A stretch of DNA of 41,585 nt from Zancudomyces culisetae (taxonomy: Eukaryota > Kickxellomycota > Harpellomycetes > Harpellales > Legeriomycetaceae): NCBI GenBank assembly GCA_001969505.1, contig LSSK01001925.1, forward strand, positions 1 through 41,585, given 5' to 3'. Position numbers and translations under genes: made by a program. The notes beneath the pieces are model-generated. The model was not told the origin of the DNA. It made no database searches and was given only the letters and a program-made list of their open reading frames with translations. Positions 1 to 9,995 of the stretch are shown here, piece by piece (position 1 is the stretch's first letter; the number at the start of each line of letters is the position of its first letter).

Positions 1-444
1 GACCCGTCCCGTGTGTTATTTGGTGTAAAAAACACTAAATGGGAGGTTAAACATGGCAACACACAACACACACTGTCGTATAATATTTTATACTTTATAA
101 AAATAGTGTATGGAAATTGAAGAAATTCAATGGAAATACGTAATCAAAATTATTTTAGAAATTGGACTCTTTTTTCCTTGGCAATTTTTGTTAGGTTTTT
201 TTAGTGAGAAATTTCGATAGTAAGTTTTGGTTCTTATCTTATCTTTTTAGAAAATAAATACATATACTAAGAGTTTGCAATATTTAGCCATTAGTAGATA
301 TTTTTAAGATCATTATAACGGATTAAGTGAGCCCATTAATCGAAGCCACAAGTAGATTCTACGCCACTTATATCCCTAAAAACCAACATAACTATTAAAT
401 AAACGGATTTTCTATATAAACATACAAATTCGTTAACAACACAA
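1..444. other. AT-rich non-coding left edge
   Basis: I see no open frame of useful length and no conserved exon here. The sequence runs into the tRNA-Arg gene. A gene cut off by the left edge of the window cannot be excluded. Confidence 0.5.
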
Positions 445-518
445 GCCTGGCTGGCGCAATTGGATAGCGCATATGACTTCTAATCATAAGGTTGCGGGTT
501 CGACCCCCGCGTCAGGTT
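445..518 (+). tRNA. tRNA-Arg(UCU)
   Basis: The sequence folds into a full cloverleaf. The 7-bp acceptor stem is GCCTGGC with GTCAGGT, closed by a G1-U72 wobble. U8 is present, the D stem is GCGC/GCGC, and the anticodon stem TATGA/TCATA holds the loop CTTCTAA, giving anticodon TCT. The T arm is GCGGG-TTCGACC-CCCGC and contains a good B box. There is no intron. The discriminator base is T518, and the T-run that overlaps it is the expected Pol III terminator. The tRNA reads AGA codons. Confidence 0.95.
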
Positions 519-980
519 TTTATTTTTATTCTATTTGATGTTGTTATATAATGGCTAAACCTTTTTGCTAGTGAACAATTACGATTCAGGACAGAATATA
601 ACTGCGAATGAGTGAAAGGTTGTGAATAATATGTAAGCTTTACATTTTGAGGTTGAATAAGCGAATGAGTCAGTGAATATTAATTTGAGTAGGCAACGAA
701 AAGAGGAAATGATGGTCTTTGTTAATAGAGTGCACTCATGTAATATATGTTATTAATATAATAATGATAAAAGTCTGTGATAAACAGAATCCAGTCAAGC
801 GATCTGCGACCTTGGGTACAACTAACAGTAAAGTTTATTTATCAAACTCAGCTGAAAAATATATCGCTTTGAATAAATCACATAAACCGTTTTATAATAT
901 TTCTGTGCACTCCTCAAAGTGATAGGGATATTTTTTAACTACATAAACATTATTAAAAACTTGGTAAAAGAAAATTAAAA
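519..980. other. Intergenic, no feature seen
   Basis: This AT-rich spacer lies between tRNA-Arg and the 3' end of the SET/MYND gene. The only open frame (719-922) lacks an ATG start and resembles no family, so I treat it as chance. Confidence 0.5.
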
Positions 981-2804
981 TTAAACAGTAGAAATGGTCC
1001 TTTCAAGTTTGGATAATGAAGATTGGAGCGAACGTACTTGAATGGTACGAGGATGATCCGGACCAAGGGCAACAGTACGTTCAGTAAGGGCTAGTGCTAG
1101 AGAGTCATGAGCATCTTTAAATAGTTTTTTGGACACAGTTGCAGCTGCAGATTTCCCGTTGTTTTGGGCAGATTTAAGAGGATCTTGTGCAGATTCTTTG
1201 GTGGCATTTGCATAGAGAACTACAAGTTCAGCAAGAGTAACACGGAGCTCAGTAAGCTCAGGATGGTTTTTGGGCAAGGCACCTGATGAAGAGATTTTTT
1301 CAATGGCAAGACGGCAATAGAAGGTGGCAGAGCGGAAATCGGCCCCAAGACGGCAGCAGTACATTAGTGGCAAAATCGAGTTGACAATGTAGGAGTTGGA
1401 AGGGTGAAGGATTTGTTTGCGTGGGACGGCAGACTTTGAGGAAGGGGGGTTGAGAGAACCTGCATCATACTTGCGCAGTAGAGACTCAAACATTGATTTA
1501 GCTTCACCAAAGTCTCGTGATCTGTATGCACGGAGAGCAAGACTATACTGCTCAATAGTGCTGCGTAGAATAGCAACGAGCTCAAGAACTTTAATAGAAT
1601 GTTTGCAGTTGTCACAGACCGCGCAGCGGTTGGCAATGTCAGAGGTAAGAATATCTGCACTGTTAACAAAAGCGTTTACATCCTCCACCTCACGAGTTTC
1701 CTCGAAAATCATTAAACCCTTATGGCACATTTGGCAGGTGATTCCATCCATAAAGCGATCTGTAGATTTAGACAATGGTGTGTTACAGCGTTTACACTTG
1801 CACCAAAAGTGTCGGTGAACATACAGGTCGCGACGACGGTGCTCACGGGGTTGGTATAAATCGGTAAGATTGATAGTATATGGTGTACCTTCGGAAATAT
1901 CTACAATTGAACGAATACGCAGCTGACCGCTATTGTCACCCCATATTACACAGTTTGGCTCGCATGAGTGAGATAGATAAATCGATACCATCGGAAAGAT
2001 ACCGACAAAATCAGGATTTCCACGATATAAAGTGTCACAGAACTGTTGGCTTTTAGACTTGTATGTACAGCAAAAGTCCACCGCTTCTGATACCTCCTGG
2101 CGGCTTGGCTTATCATTACCCATTGCCTTAATGATGTCGCGAACCTGCTGCGTTGTCTGTGTAATCCAATTCTTCTCAAACCCTTCGCGATGTACTGGTA
2201 TATTCTTGATGTATTTTATTGGAGTTGGTTGCTCTCCGCCTGCCACAAATACCTTGTCATCGTTTTTTTGCTGCTCCATTGTGTTGAGATATCTTACCAA
2301 CATTCGGAGTTTCTCCTCCTCCTCCATATCCCTTCCACACTTCTCCCTTACCACTGAGAGCCCCTTGCATTCTTTATCGTGCACTCCTCCCTCCTTACCG
2401 TGTTCTTCTTTACATTCCTCTGAGCAATATACCGCCATCCCCTCACACTTTTGACAAAATATCTCAGCCTGGAAGTAGGTGGTGGTTTTTCCAGGAATTG
2501 CTTCGCCCCTTTCATTCTTAATCGCCTGCTTCACTTCCCTCACTTTAGCTGCTTTCATACAGTTGTGGCACAGATTTCTTGAGGAAGTTGAACCAATTAT
2601 AAACACACTCGCTTTTTCTGTCGCTATCTCGGTTCCTGGAGCAATGTTTTTGCCTGCCACTAAATGTCGCCCCTTACTAACAGATGTTTTAAATTTGAGT
2701 TTATCTCCTCCCCATTTTTCAACTGACACAAATGGATTGACTTTTTCTACTTTTTTTTTGTTTGTTTTCTCGACTTTTACGTTTTCTGGATGCATGACAG
2801 TCAT
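981..2804 (-). CDS. SMYD-type SET/MYND protein lysine methyltransferase
   Basis: A 607-residue, single-exon protein with the SMYD layout, in which a MYND zinc finger splits the SET domain. The N-terminal SET half covers about residues 37-70. MYND zinc ligands are C79, C82, C117, C120, C127, C131, H135 or H142, and C146. The core SET motif is LSHSCEPNC at 277-285, the SMYD form of NHSC. The cofactor-side segment GTPYTINLTDLY is near 306-317. The post-SET zinc cluster is C335, C337, C340. The C-terminal third is helical and TPR-like, as in SMYD2/3. Such enzymes use S-adenosylmethionine to methylate lysines on histones or cytosolic proteins; the substrate here is unknown. The start is the first ATG of a frame that is open throughout. 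The orthologue name (Set5, Set6 or other) is uncertain. Confidence 0.9.
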   Translation of the reverse strand: MTVMHPENVKVEKTNKKKVEKVNPFVSVEKWGGDKLKFKTSVSKGRHLVAGKNIAPGTEIATEKASVFIIGSTSSRNLCHNCMKAAKVREVKQAIKNERGEAIPGKTTTYFQAEIFCQKCEGMAVYCSEECKEEHGKEGGVHDKECKGLSVVREKCGRDMEEEEKLRMLVRYLNTMEQQKNDDKVFVAGGEQPTPIKYIKNIPVHREGFEKNWITQTTQQVRDIIKAMGNDKPSRQEVSEAVDFCCTYKSKSQQFCDTLYRGNPDFVGIFPMVSIYLSHSCEPNCVIWGDNSGQLRIRSIVDISEGTPYTINLTDLYQPREHRRRDLYVHRHFWCKCKRCNTPLSKSTDRFMDGITCQMCHKGLMIFEETREVEDVNAFVNSADILTSDIANRCAVCDNCKHSIKVLELVAILRSTIEQYSLALRAYRSRDFGEAKSMFESLLRKYDAGSLNPPSSKSAVPRKQILHPSNSYIVNSILPLMYCCRLGADFRSATFYCRLAIEKISSSGALPKNHPELTELRVTLAELVVLYANATKESAQDPLKSAQNNGKSAAATVSKKLFKDAHDSLALALTERTVALGPDHPRTIQVRSLQSSLSKLERTISTV

Positions 2805-5240
2805 ATTCTCTTATTCCTTGTCTTTTCAGAATAGTGTGCCTATTGATATCAATATTATTTTTCCTGTGCTACTAGCTTGCTGAGAGGAAAGGTATAGTTG
2901 CTAATATTTTATAATAGACGCAAATATATATATTAGTTTTTTATTTCGTTAGTTTAGAACTGGGATATTCCTGACTTTTATTCAGTTTTTCTTTTTGTCT
3001 AAGTGGTAGATAATATAAAAAATTTGGGTGTCAATAATGAACATTATTTAACCCACATACTAGGCGATAATTTGTTTTTGTTTTTGTTTTTCATTTTTTT
3101 GTTTTTTTTAATAATCTTTTTTTTCTAAATAAAAACAGGATTGAAATTCGCAATTTAGTAGTATACTGAAAAACCCATTGGCCATCACAAATGATTTTCT
3201 CAATTATTGGAGATGGTCTTCGGTCTTCATTCACCAAACAGCTCAGTTATCGTTTGCCAACACATAACATTTATCCTTTCAATTTTTTTTAAAACGAGAA
3301 CTGCTATTTTCGTTTTAATAAAGAGCTATTTCTATGCAAATACATCAAAGTATTGACAAGGTCATCCTTAATTCTCAGTCATTATTGTTACTGCAAATCG
3401 CTTGTTGGAATCCATTTAAACAATTAATATTCTTAATTGTTTTATACTATTCACTAAGTTCATCATTTTGCTTGTAACTAAAGTATTCATTGGTATCCAC
3501 AAATTAAAGGTTCTTTTGAAGAGAATAATGGAATTATAAACCTCACCGCAATAGTTTACGTTTCCACTATTTGTAGAAACCTACATTTTTTTCCACATTT
3601 CTCCTTAATTTTTGCTCCTATCTTTTTACATTTAAACATACCCCTCCCTTCTCTCTCCCCCCACCTACAGACTTATTTGCGCTTATTTGCGCTTTGGTTA
3701 TTTGCTGGTATTAGTGTGCTAAAATAGCACTCATACATAACTACATATGCCAAAATACCAAACCCAACCTACTTTTGATTGAGTATATTCGTCTCTGTTT
3801 CTCGTTTTTTTTTGTTTGCATATAAACTCTTTTTTTTACTCCTTCCATACGCCTAAAACTAAAACATGAATACCAGTTTATGAGCAATGTACTACATTTA
3901 CTGATTTCGAACAGTATGGGCTTATTTTCACAAATCTCCACTAGCCGATCCACAGAGTTAAAAGGAGTCAGCCTTTCTTTGCTAAAGTTACTGCATGTGT
4001 TTATATCAGTTGCCATAATGTGAATTTCCAGTTTATTAACATCTGGATTCCAATCAATGAATAAGTTGTGAAACAGGAAATGATTGTCATTAGTATCAAA
4101 CGTAAGGCTTGTAAAGGTTTGTGGGCCCTGTGTGTATATTTATTTCCAAACCACCAACCGTTTACCACGCCCTCCCTCCGTTCCACCAAACGCTGCATAT
4201 TGGAGATATTTGTACTAGAATGTTAAAACAACCTACATCCGCTATTACAAATACCCAATCATGGGCCTCTCGAGTATATTTTGCTCAAAAGTACATCATT
4301 CTTCCGTTCTAAAATTAAATAATCATAAAGTGTCATGATAAACTTGACCCATTTACAATTAAAACTAAGTAATGCTTTCGTAAAACGCAGATATATTAGA
4401 ACACAATTAAAGAGGCTAGTTTGTGACTTTTTGAAAAAGTTGACGACATATACCACTTTTTTCTGTTATAGATATCAATGTCTATTATAAATGCTTCTAT
4501 ACATGAAATAAAGCCATTTATTATCCATAAAGTTAGCAACTATATTTTTTTTGACATGAAAACTTAATAGAGGGGAAGACTTTTAGAGTTATTTATTAAA
4601 AGATATTGATTTAGCAACACCAAAACCTATATAATCCCCAACTACTGTACTTCAGTGTTCTGTTGGTCATCACCAAGTATCAAATAATAGTTTATGATTT
4701 AAATATCTAAGAAAGTGGACAAACACTTTTTTTACATGATCAACTTGGTTAATAGAAATCACATGAGCAAATAATCATTGGCCAATCGAGGTGCATTTGA
4801 GAGTTATCAACTAAGAAAAAAAAATAACGGGCATTCCACCTTCATGCGAAATAAAATTCCAGTAAAGAGGTTGTTGGGCATTTTCAAACCAGTATAAACT
4901 GATACACATCTAACATTTGAGATTGTGTAAAGAAAAAAAAAATTTTTTTCCTTGCCAGTAAATTGGCTTGGAAGTGCGATTAGCTCACAAATCAAAATAA
5001 TCATTCGAAGGAGGGTTAGGAATAGAGAATAAAAGCAAAAAAAAAAAGCAATCAAGAAACGAGAAATAGGTGTTAATCAAGTAGCATAAAACACTTTGTA
5101 AAACCAAATTTGCTTTTTTTTTTCTTCTTCCGAATTCGCTATCACAGTATTAAATAGAGACGGGGATAAATCACTAGAGTATCCTTTATCAGTCGGATTT
5201 ATATTATAGAACAGCGGTATAAAATCCAATAAAAGTAACA
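2805..5240. other. 2.4-kb divergent intergenic region
   Basis: The region lies between the SET/MYND gene (-) and TIM23 (+). It is AT-rich with many A and T runs. The longest ATG-started frame is 91 codons at 3741-4016 on the minus strand. It has no recognisable motif and its length is expected by chance at this base composition. Unidentified small exons cannot be excluded. A TATAAAA string at 5218-5224 is so close to the TIM23 ATG that it is unlikely to be the working TATA box. Confidence 0.4.
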
Positions 5241-5987
5241 ATGTCGATTTTCAATCCATATACTAGAACAAATTACCACCAAAATGAGAGAGAAGTGGAA
5301 AATGTAGATATAGCGTTTCTGACAGATCAGGAGGCCGAGGAACGAGCAAAGAAAGCGCTCTCCGAACAACTAGCCGAAAAAGGCCAGTCAATCAACGAAC
5401 AAGTTTCCAGTGGCGTTGGCGATTTTCTTTCACAAGTAGATTTGGGGGAGGTGTATTCAAAATTAACGCCATTAGGTGCTGGCATAGAGTACCTCTCACT
5501 GGAGGATAATAATGGGGCTGCAACGGGTTCAGGCCTTCCTTCAAGAAGCTGGAGTGACGATCTATGTTACGGAGCAGGAACAGCATATTTGGCAGGTTTG
5601 GGAACAGGTGGTCTGTGGGGGCTTTTAGAAGGAAACAGACTGCCTGCCAAGAATTTCAAAATCAGATTGAATGGAATTCTGAATGCTATGACACGACGAG
5701 GTCCATTTGTTGGCAATTCAGCAGGTGTGTTGGCAATGTACTACAACGGCTTGTATGCGATGATTGGCGCATATACAGGCAATAAAGGTGGCTACAGTAC
5801 CAGCCTTTATGCCGCAGCCACTACAGGTTTGGTGTTCAGAGCAACAAAGGGTCTCAAGAGCGCCGCAAAGGCATCTATTGCGTTTTGTGGAGTTATGGCG
5901 GCATACAAGTTTGCAACAAATTACAACGAGATTTTGGATAGCTACAAAGCCAAGAGCGAAAACGTCAATCCTAAAATGACAGCTTGA
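5241..5987 (+). CDS. TIM23: Tim23, channel subunit of the mitochondrial presequence translocase
   Basis: A 248-residue, single-exon protein. The hydrophilic N-terminal part (about 1-105) is the intermembrane-space receptor region with a charged, coiled-coil-like stretch. The Tim17/22/23 membrane domain (about 106-228) follows, with four hydrophobic segments, GxxxG-type glycines (GTGGLWGLLEG) and the family signature from L143 to G162, which includes LNAMTRRGPFVGN. In the family Tim23 forms the inner-membrane pore of the TIM23 complex together with Tim17, importing presequence proteins. The N-terminal domain and total length (yeast Tim23 is about 222 aa) favour Tim23 over Tim17 or Tim22. Residue L147 in the signature is encoded by CTG, which supports the standard code. 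The gene converges with the PCI-protein gene, 129 nt between stops. Confidence 0.93.
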   Translation: MSIFNPYTRTNYHQNEREVENVDIAFLTDQEAEERAKKALSEQLAEKGQSINEQVSSGVGDFLSQVDLGEVYSKLTPLGAGIEYLSLEDNNGAATGSGLPSRSWSDDLCYGAGTAYLAGLGTGGLWGLLEGNRLPAKNFKIRLNGILNAMTRRGPFVGNSAGVLAMYYNGLYAMIGAYTGNKGGYSTSLYAAATTGLVFRATKGLKSAAKASIAFCGVMAAYKFATNYNEILDSYKAKSENVNPKMTA

Positions 5988-6116
5988 GTGCACAGTTTAT
6001 TACAATATCGTTCTTTTCCTTTACAAAATACCGTTCCAAATGTAATTATTATACGTTTTATTTCTACTTGCTATTAGAACTAGCAATTGCTTTTTATTTA
6101 CAAATATATCAAACTA

Positions 6117-7841
6117 TTACGAAATGAATAAGGATGGAAAAGGGTCGCTTTTACTCAAAACTAGTACATTGTGTGACTGTGACAGGTAGCCTTTGATATA
6201 ACCCTTGTCAATTAAGTTGGCCAACATGAACAAGGTTGAATTGTTATCTGTTTGGCCAGAAAACTTAATTGTACATGATGTTATCATATCAACGCCAAGC
6301 CTCGAGTTTTGCTTATTAATTAAATATATTTTTTTTATAAACTTGGCTAGCACAATCTGTCGAATAGTTTCCATGCTGGAATATATTCCAAACCGAAACA
6401 GATAATGGTCGCGTTGTTTCATGAACTCTTCAAATTTAGATATATTTCCCGTTCGTAATGCATGAACCATTGGCAAGTAGAGGGCTTGAAGTACTTTATG
6501 TTTGCGAAGTAGTTTGGGTGACACTAGTTTTCCATTGATAATGTTTGTTGGGATGAGATATAGCAGAACCAACATCTTATTTCTAGTTGCCTTATAGCTA
6601 ATATTCTCTAATGCGTATCGTAAATTCTCTGCAGCCTAGTAAGGTAAAGAAAGGTGCAAAACAGGGTGAAAAAAAAAGTTAAAGGTATATTTACATTTAT
6701 GCACGTATAGCGAAACTTCCCAGTTTGGTAGAGACTCATGTATATAAAATAGCATGACCTAAGCTATTGAAGCTTACCTGTTTATAATTTTCCTGTCTAA
6801 AATTCAATACCCCCAGATAATATCGGTACGTCACCTTATCTGCTAAGCAAAATTTCTCAATATCAGGCAGCGTTCTTGATGCTTGAATGGCCCGAATAAC
6901 ATTTTTGCACAAATGATAGCACTCCAGCTTGAAATATAGCTTGAATAGAGTACTTCCTAGCCGATACGTTCCCCATTTTCTCGAATTTTTATCCAGTGCT
7001 TCGTTATCAGTAATACATGCGCTAAACGATTTGTTGATATACCACGCAGCTTGAGATTGTTTTGAGTTTTCTTGCTCACTATCTTCTCGTATTTCTTGTT
7101 CGCTTTGCTGATAGTCAGCCTATAGTCAATATTCATTAGCACCTGGGTTTATAGTATGCTCACACGACACCTTTCCTTAGGTATTTGCACTTACATTTTC
7201 CGAAATAAAAATCAAATCGTCATTCAGTAGATATAGAAGCTTTAATACCCATCCTCGTTGGAAAGTAAATATCTTTAAAAAGTTGCTAGTGATGATTGAA
7301 TACATTATTAGTACAAAAGTCTACAAGCATTAAACTTTTGTTAAACACTATACATGTATGTTCTGCGGATGAGAAAAGAATAACTATAACATATATTACC
7401 TCAATAGGTTGATGTGACTATTGTATGCTTTGACAAAATCGTTATTTTGCAAATGGTATATCACCTCGTAATGTAGTTTTAAAATCTGACTCCATGAAGC
7501 ATCATGCAACGTATCCTCAATGTAATTTAAAGCGTAGGGATTCTATATATCCAAATGACCATATTCTTGTATAGTTATTATAAATTTCTCATTTTTTAAC
7601 AAGGTAGCTAGACAATCTTCAATTTTCATGCATATGTTAAATAAACAGAAATACTGGTTTTCCTTTGTGTATTCAATTTAGAAAATACTAGATATATGAA
7701 TAGAAAGCTTACCAAATTGTACGAGGCTCTTGGCAAAGGATTAGGAATCCTGAATATACCCGTTAGAATATCCACATTTTTTATTGATAATCCATAATTC
7801 AGATTCTGTACTTCTGAATCTATTATTTGCAATATTGACAT
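6117..7841 (-). CDS. CSN12: PCI-domain protein, Csn12/Thp1/PCID2 family (five exons)
   Basis: My spliced model has exons 7713-7841, 7400-7542, 7195-7285, 6778-7119 and 6117-6635. All phases agree and the product is 407 aa. The C-terminal half matches the PCI family of PCID2, Csn12 and Thp1: SRKWGTYRLGSTLFKLYFKL, then a LIPTNIINGKL segment, and the winged-helix end with LANLIDKGYIKGYLS and VLVLSKSDPFP. PCID2/Thp1 works with Sac3 in TREX-2 mRNA export; Csn12 is linked to the COP9 signalosome and splicing. Sequence alone does not decide between them. Introns use GTAAGN or GTAATA donors, and intron 2 has a TACTAAT branch site. Intron 1 (170 nt) is the least certain: an in-frame stretch inside it ends at a stop, so I leave it out. 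The 5' region is shared with the divergent MDM10. Confidence 0.85.
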
Positions 7842-8256
7842 TCCGTCTATTAACTACTTTCCCTGAAAATATGGAAAATTGTACGTAGCTGGAAGTAATA
7901 CTATTCTTGATGCTCGAGGACGTTTTGCTTCTTCGTCGTCTTTTTTTATAGTTGTTTCGATAATGTATAAATGTTTTGTTTCGTTTTTACACTTTTTGCA
8001 TTCTTAATTAAAAAATTATCTAAAATTGGTAGATTGTATTTAAAAATATTTTGGTATTCGCGGTTAAATTTGATGAAAAATTAAGCCAGCTAAGAGCATT
8101 CAAACACTTTAAATTCATCATTAAAATATATCAAAACAATTACAAACAGGCTCTATTCTTCTAAATTTGTGGCTTGATACGAAATAATCTTGTAACATAA
8201 ATACAAAAGACAATAATAGAATAATATAAAATCGAAAGAAAGAGGTGGAAGCTACG
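7842..8256. promoter_or_regulatory. Shared divergent promoter region of the PCI-protein gene and MDM10
   Basis: The two start codons point away from each other across 415 bp of AT-rich DNA with no coding potential. Both promoters and 5' leaders must lie here. I cannot assign individual factor sites. Confidence 0.5.
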
Positions 8257-9935
8257 ATGGTGATCATTCCCGATATCCACAAAAAGATCAGGCGCAAGTT
8301 TAACAAGAGCACTGGGTACGATGAAGAGCTAGAATTTTCAAAGTTCAACAGCTTAGAAAACAGAATTTTGCAAGCCCAAGATGTCAAAGGCATAAATATT
8401 TCCACGTCAAAAACCAATTTGAATACTTTTGGAAACATGTATATGTTTTCAGTGCTGACCCCAACACAATTACCACCCAATTCTGCTTCTAGTACCTTGC
8501 AGAGAAATGCACAAAGAACAGGTGCTAACAATAACGTCAATACTGCTAGTTTTAGTCAGGTTGGGTATTTCACTAGTAATGTAGACCTACCAAGAGTTGC
8601 AAATACAAAAAGACAAGTTGAAAATATAACAAATGGCAACAGGGGAGATACCTATAACGATGGCGCAACGTTTTATTCTGTCGAGACACAAGAGGGAGAG
8701 GGACTTGAAACTAAATACACACCTATAGCAAAACAATCTTTTAAACAGCGCCAGACTAAAGGAAAGAGACCAAATCCTGTTGCAAACCAACAAGATAAAC
8801 AGGAAACAACGAAAAATGTCATAACGGACGATGCACAGGATGGAGCAGGTAGCAAGCATAAATACTTGCTATCAGGTGTGGTTTATCCGGAAAAAAGGAC
8901 AGTCACTGGATCTACAATTTTTACGTTAAACAAAAACGGTGTTGGTGATGTAGGAGGGCAGGACAAACATTCAAGAATCGGAATAGAGTGGGCATCGGTG
9001 ATGGGAAAGAACTACAAAGACTATCACTCTAGGGTAATGACACTCCTATACTGTACTTTTTTTTATTTAAATACTCGAAGTACGAGCCTTAGTAGTCTAA
9101 CTTTCAAATATTATGGTATATATTCTCTGTAGTATTTAGTAAATTATTCAATCCAAAAAAGAAATAAGTGGGGTGTGACGCTTTTGGCTGGAAATAGCAA
9201 AAAAGAGCTCTTTGGCGTTACAGGGCTGTACAGAAAGGCATTTGGAAGCAACGCTTACGGTGATAACATCAACAACCAGGAGATTGTCATCGGAGGTGAA
9301 GTGTATTTGGGAATGCGTGAGACTATAGGAGCAAGTAAGCTACACTGACTTCATCTTAGTTTAATGCCATGATAAAGCTAAATAGAGTCAAATATATATA
9401 ACTTGCGACAACAATTATAGACTCATTGGGGATAAAGTATGTCATCAAAAGTGTTGAGGATCAAGATTCGACTGAACTCCAAAAACCAAAGCCCACACTA
9501 AAACCCACACAGAAGAAACAAACGGTTAAATCATCTACAAGTATGCTGATCAATCCAATTATGGGACATGTAAAACTAACACAATACAACGACTTTCTCA
9601 ACAGCACACTGAGGTTATGTCAATGTTATGACTTCAATTTCCATAGCAACTACAGCAACTTGAAGATGGGTGCCAAACTGAACCTGTTTAATAAACAGCT
9701 GTCCACTGAGTTTGTTTCTGGAAGCCTAGATTTCCTTGGTAACAAGAAAAACAATGGTGTCAGTGATGGCAAAAAGGCAGGGATGTATGTTGGGTCGCAT
9801 TATGGATCAGGTTTGGACTTTTTGGCGGATTCTAAGCTTATTATTGAGTTGAACAATGCTAGTAGGAACACCAAAATCAGAGTCGGGGTTAATGGCAAGA
9901 GAGAGGTTGGAATTTCCCTCCAGCTATTTTTCTAA
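8257..9935 (+). CDS. MDM10: Mdm10, beta-barrel subunit of ERMES and SAM complexes (three exons)
   Basis: Exons are 8257-9033, 9133-9334 and 9421-9935. Phases agree and the product is 497 aa (yeast Mdm10 is 493). I start at ATG 8257 because upstream codons in the frame lack an ATG and the N-terminus then lines up with Mdm10. Matching features are the TSKTNLNTFGNMYMFSVL segment, a GGEVYLGMRE strand followed after splicing by NSLGIKYVI, the SSTSMLINPIMGHVKL strand, YDFNFHSNYSNLKMG, and a closing strand ending in REVGISLQLFF that resembles the Mdm10 beta-signal. Mdm10 sits in the mitochondrial outer membrane, tethers ER to mitochondria in ERMES and helps SAM assemble Tom40. A Lys/Gln/Thr-rich insertion (about residues 125-205) interrupts the barrel. 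Intron 1 contains CTAAC as the likely branch site. The gene converges with the next gene, 60 nt between stops. Confidence 0.85.
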
Positions 9936-9995
9936 TAAAGTATATAAATATAATATAGAACAAAACGCACTATGTGAACAGGAATAGTGTTAATG

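Noticed and set aside
1364-2883. Several antisense and shifted frames over the SET/MYND gene
   Set aside because: They are shadows of the 607-codon gene and show no independent motif.
7543-7712. Extra exon inside intron 1 of the PCI-protein gene
   Set aside because: An in-frame stretch after a CAG acceptor is open for about 40 codons but ends at TAG with no usable donor; direct joining of the flanking exons gives the family sequence.
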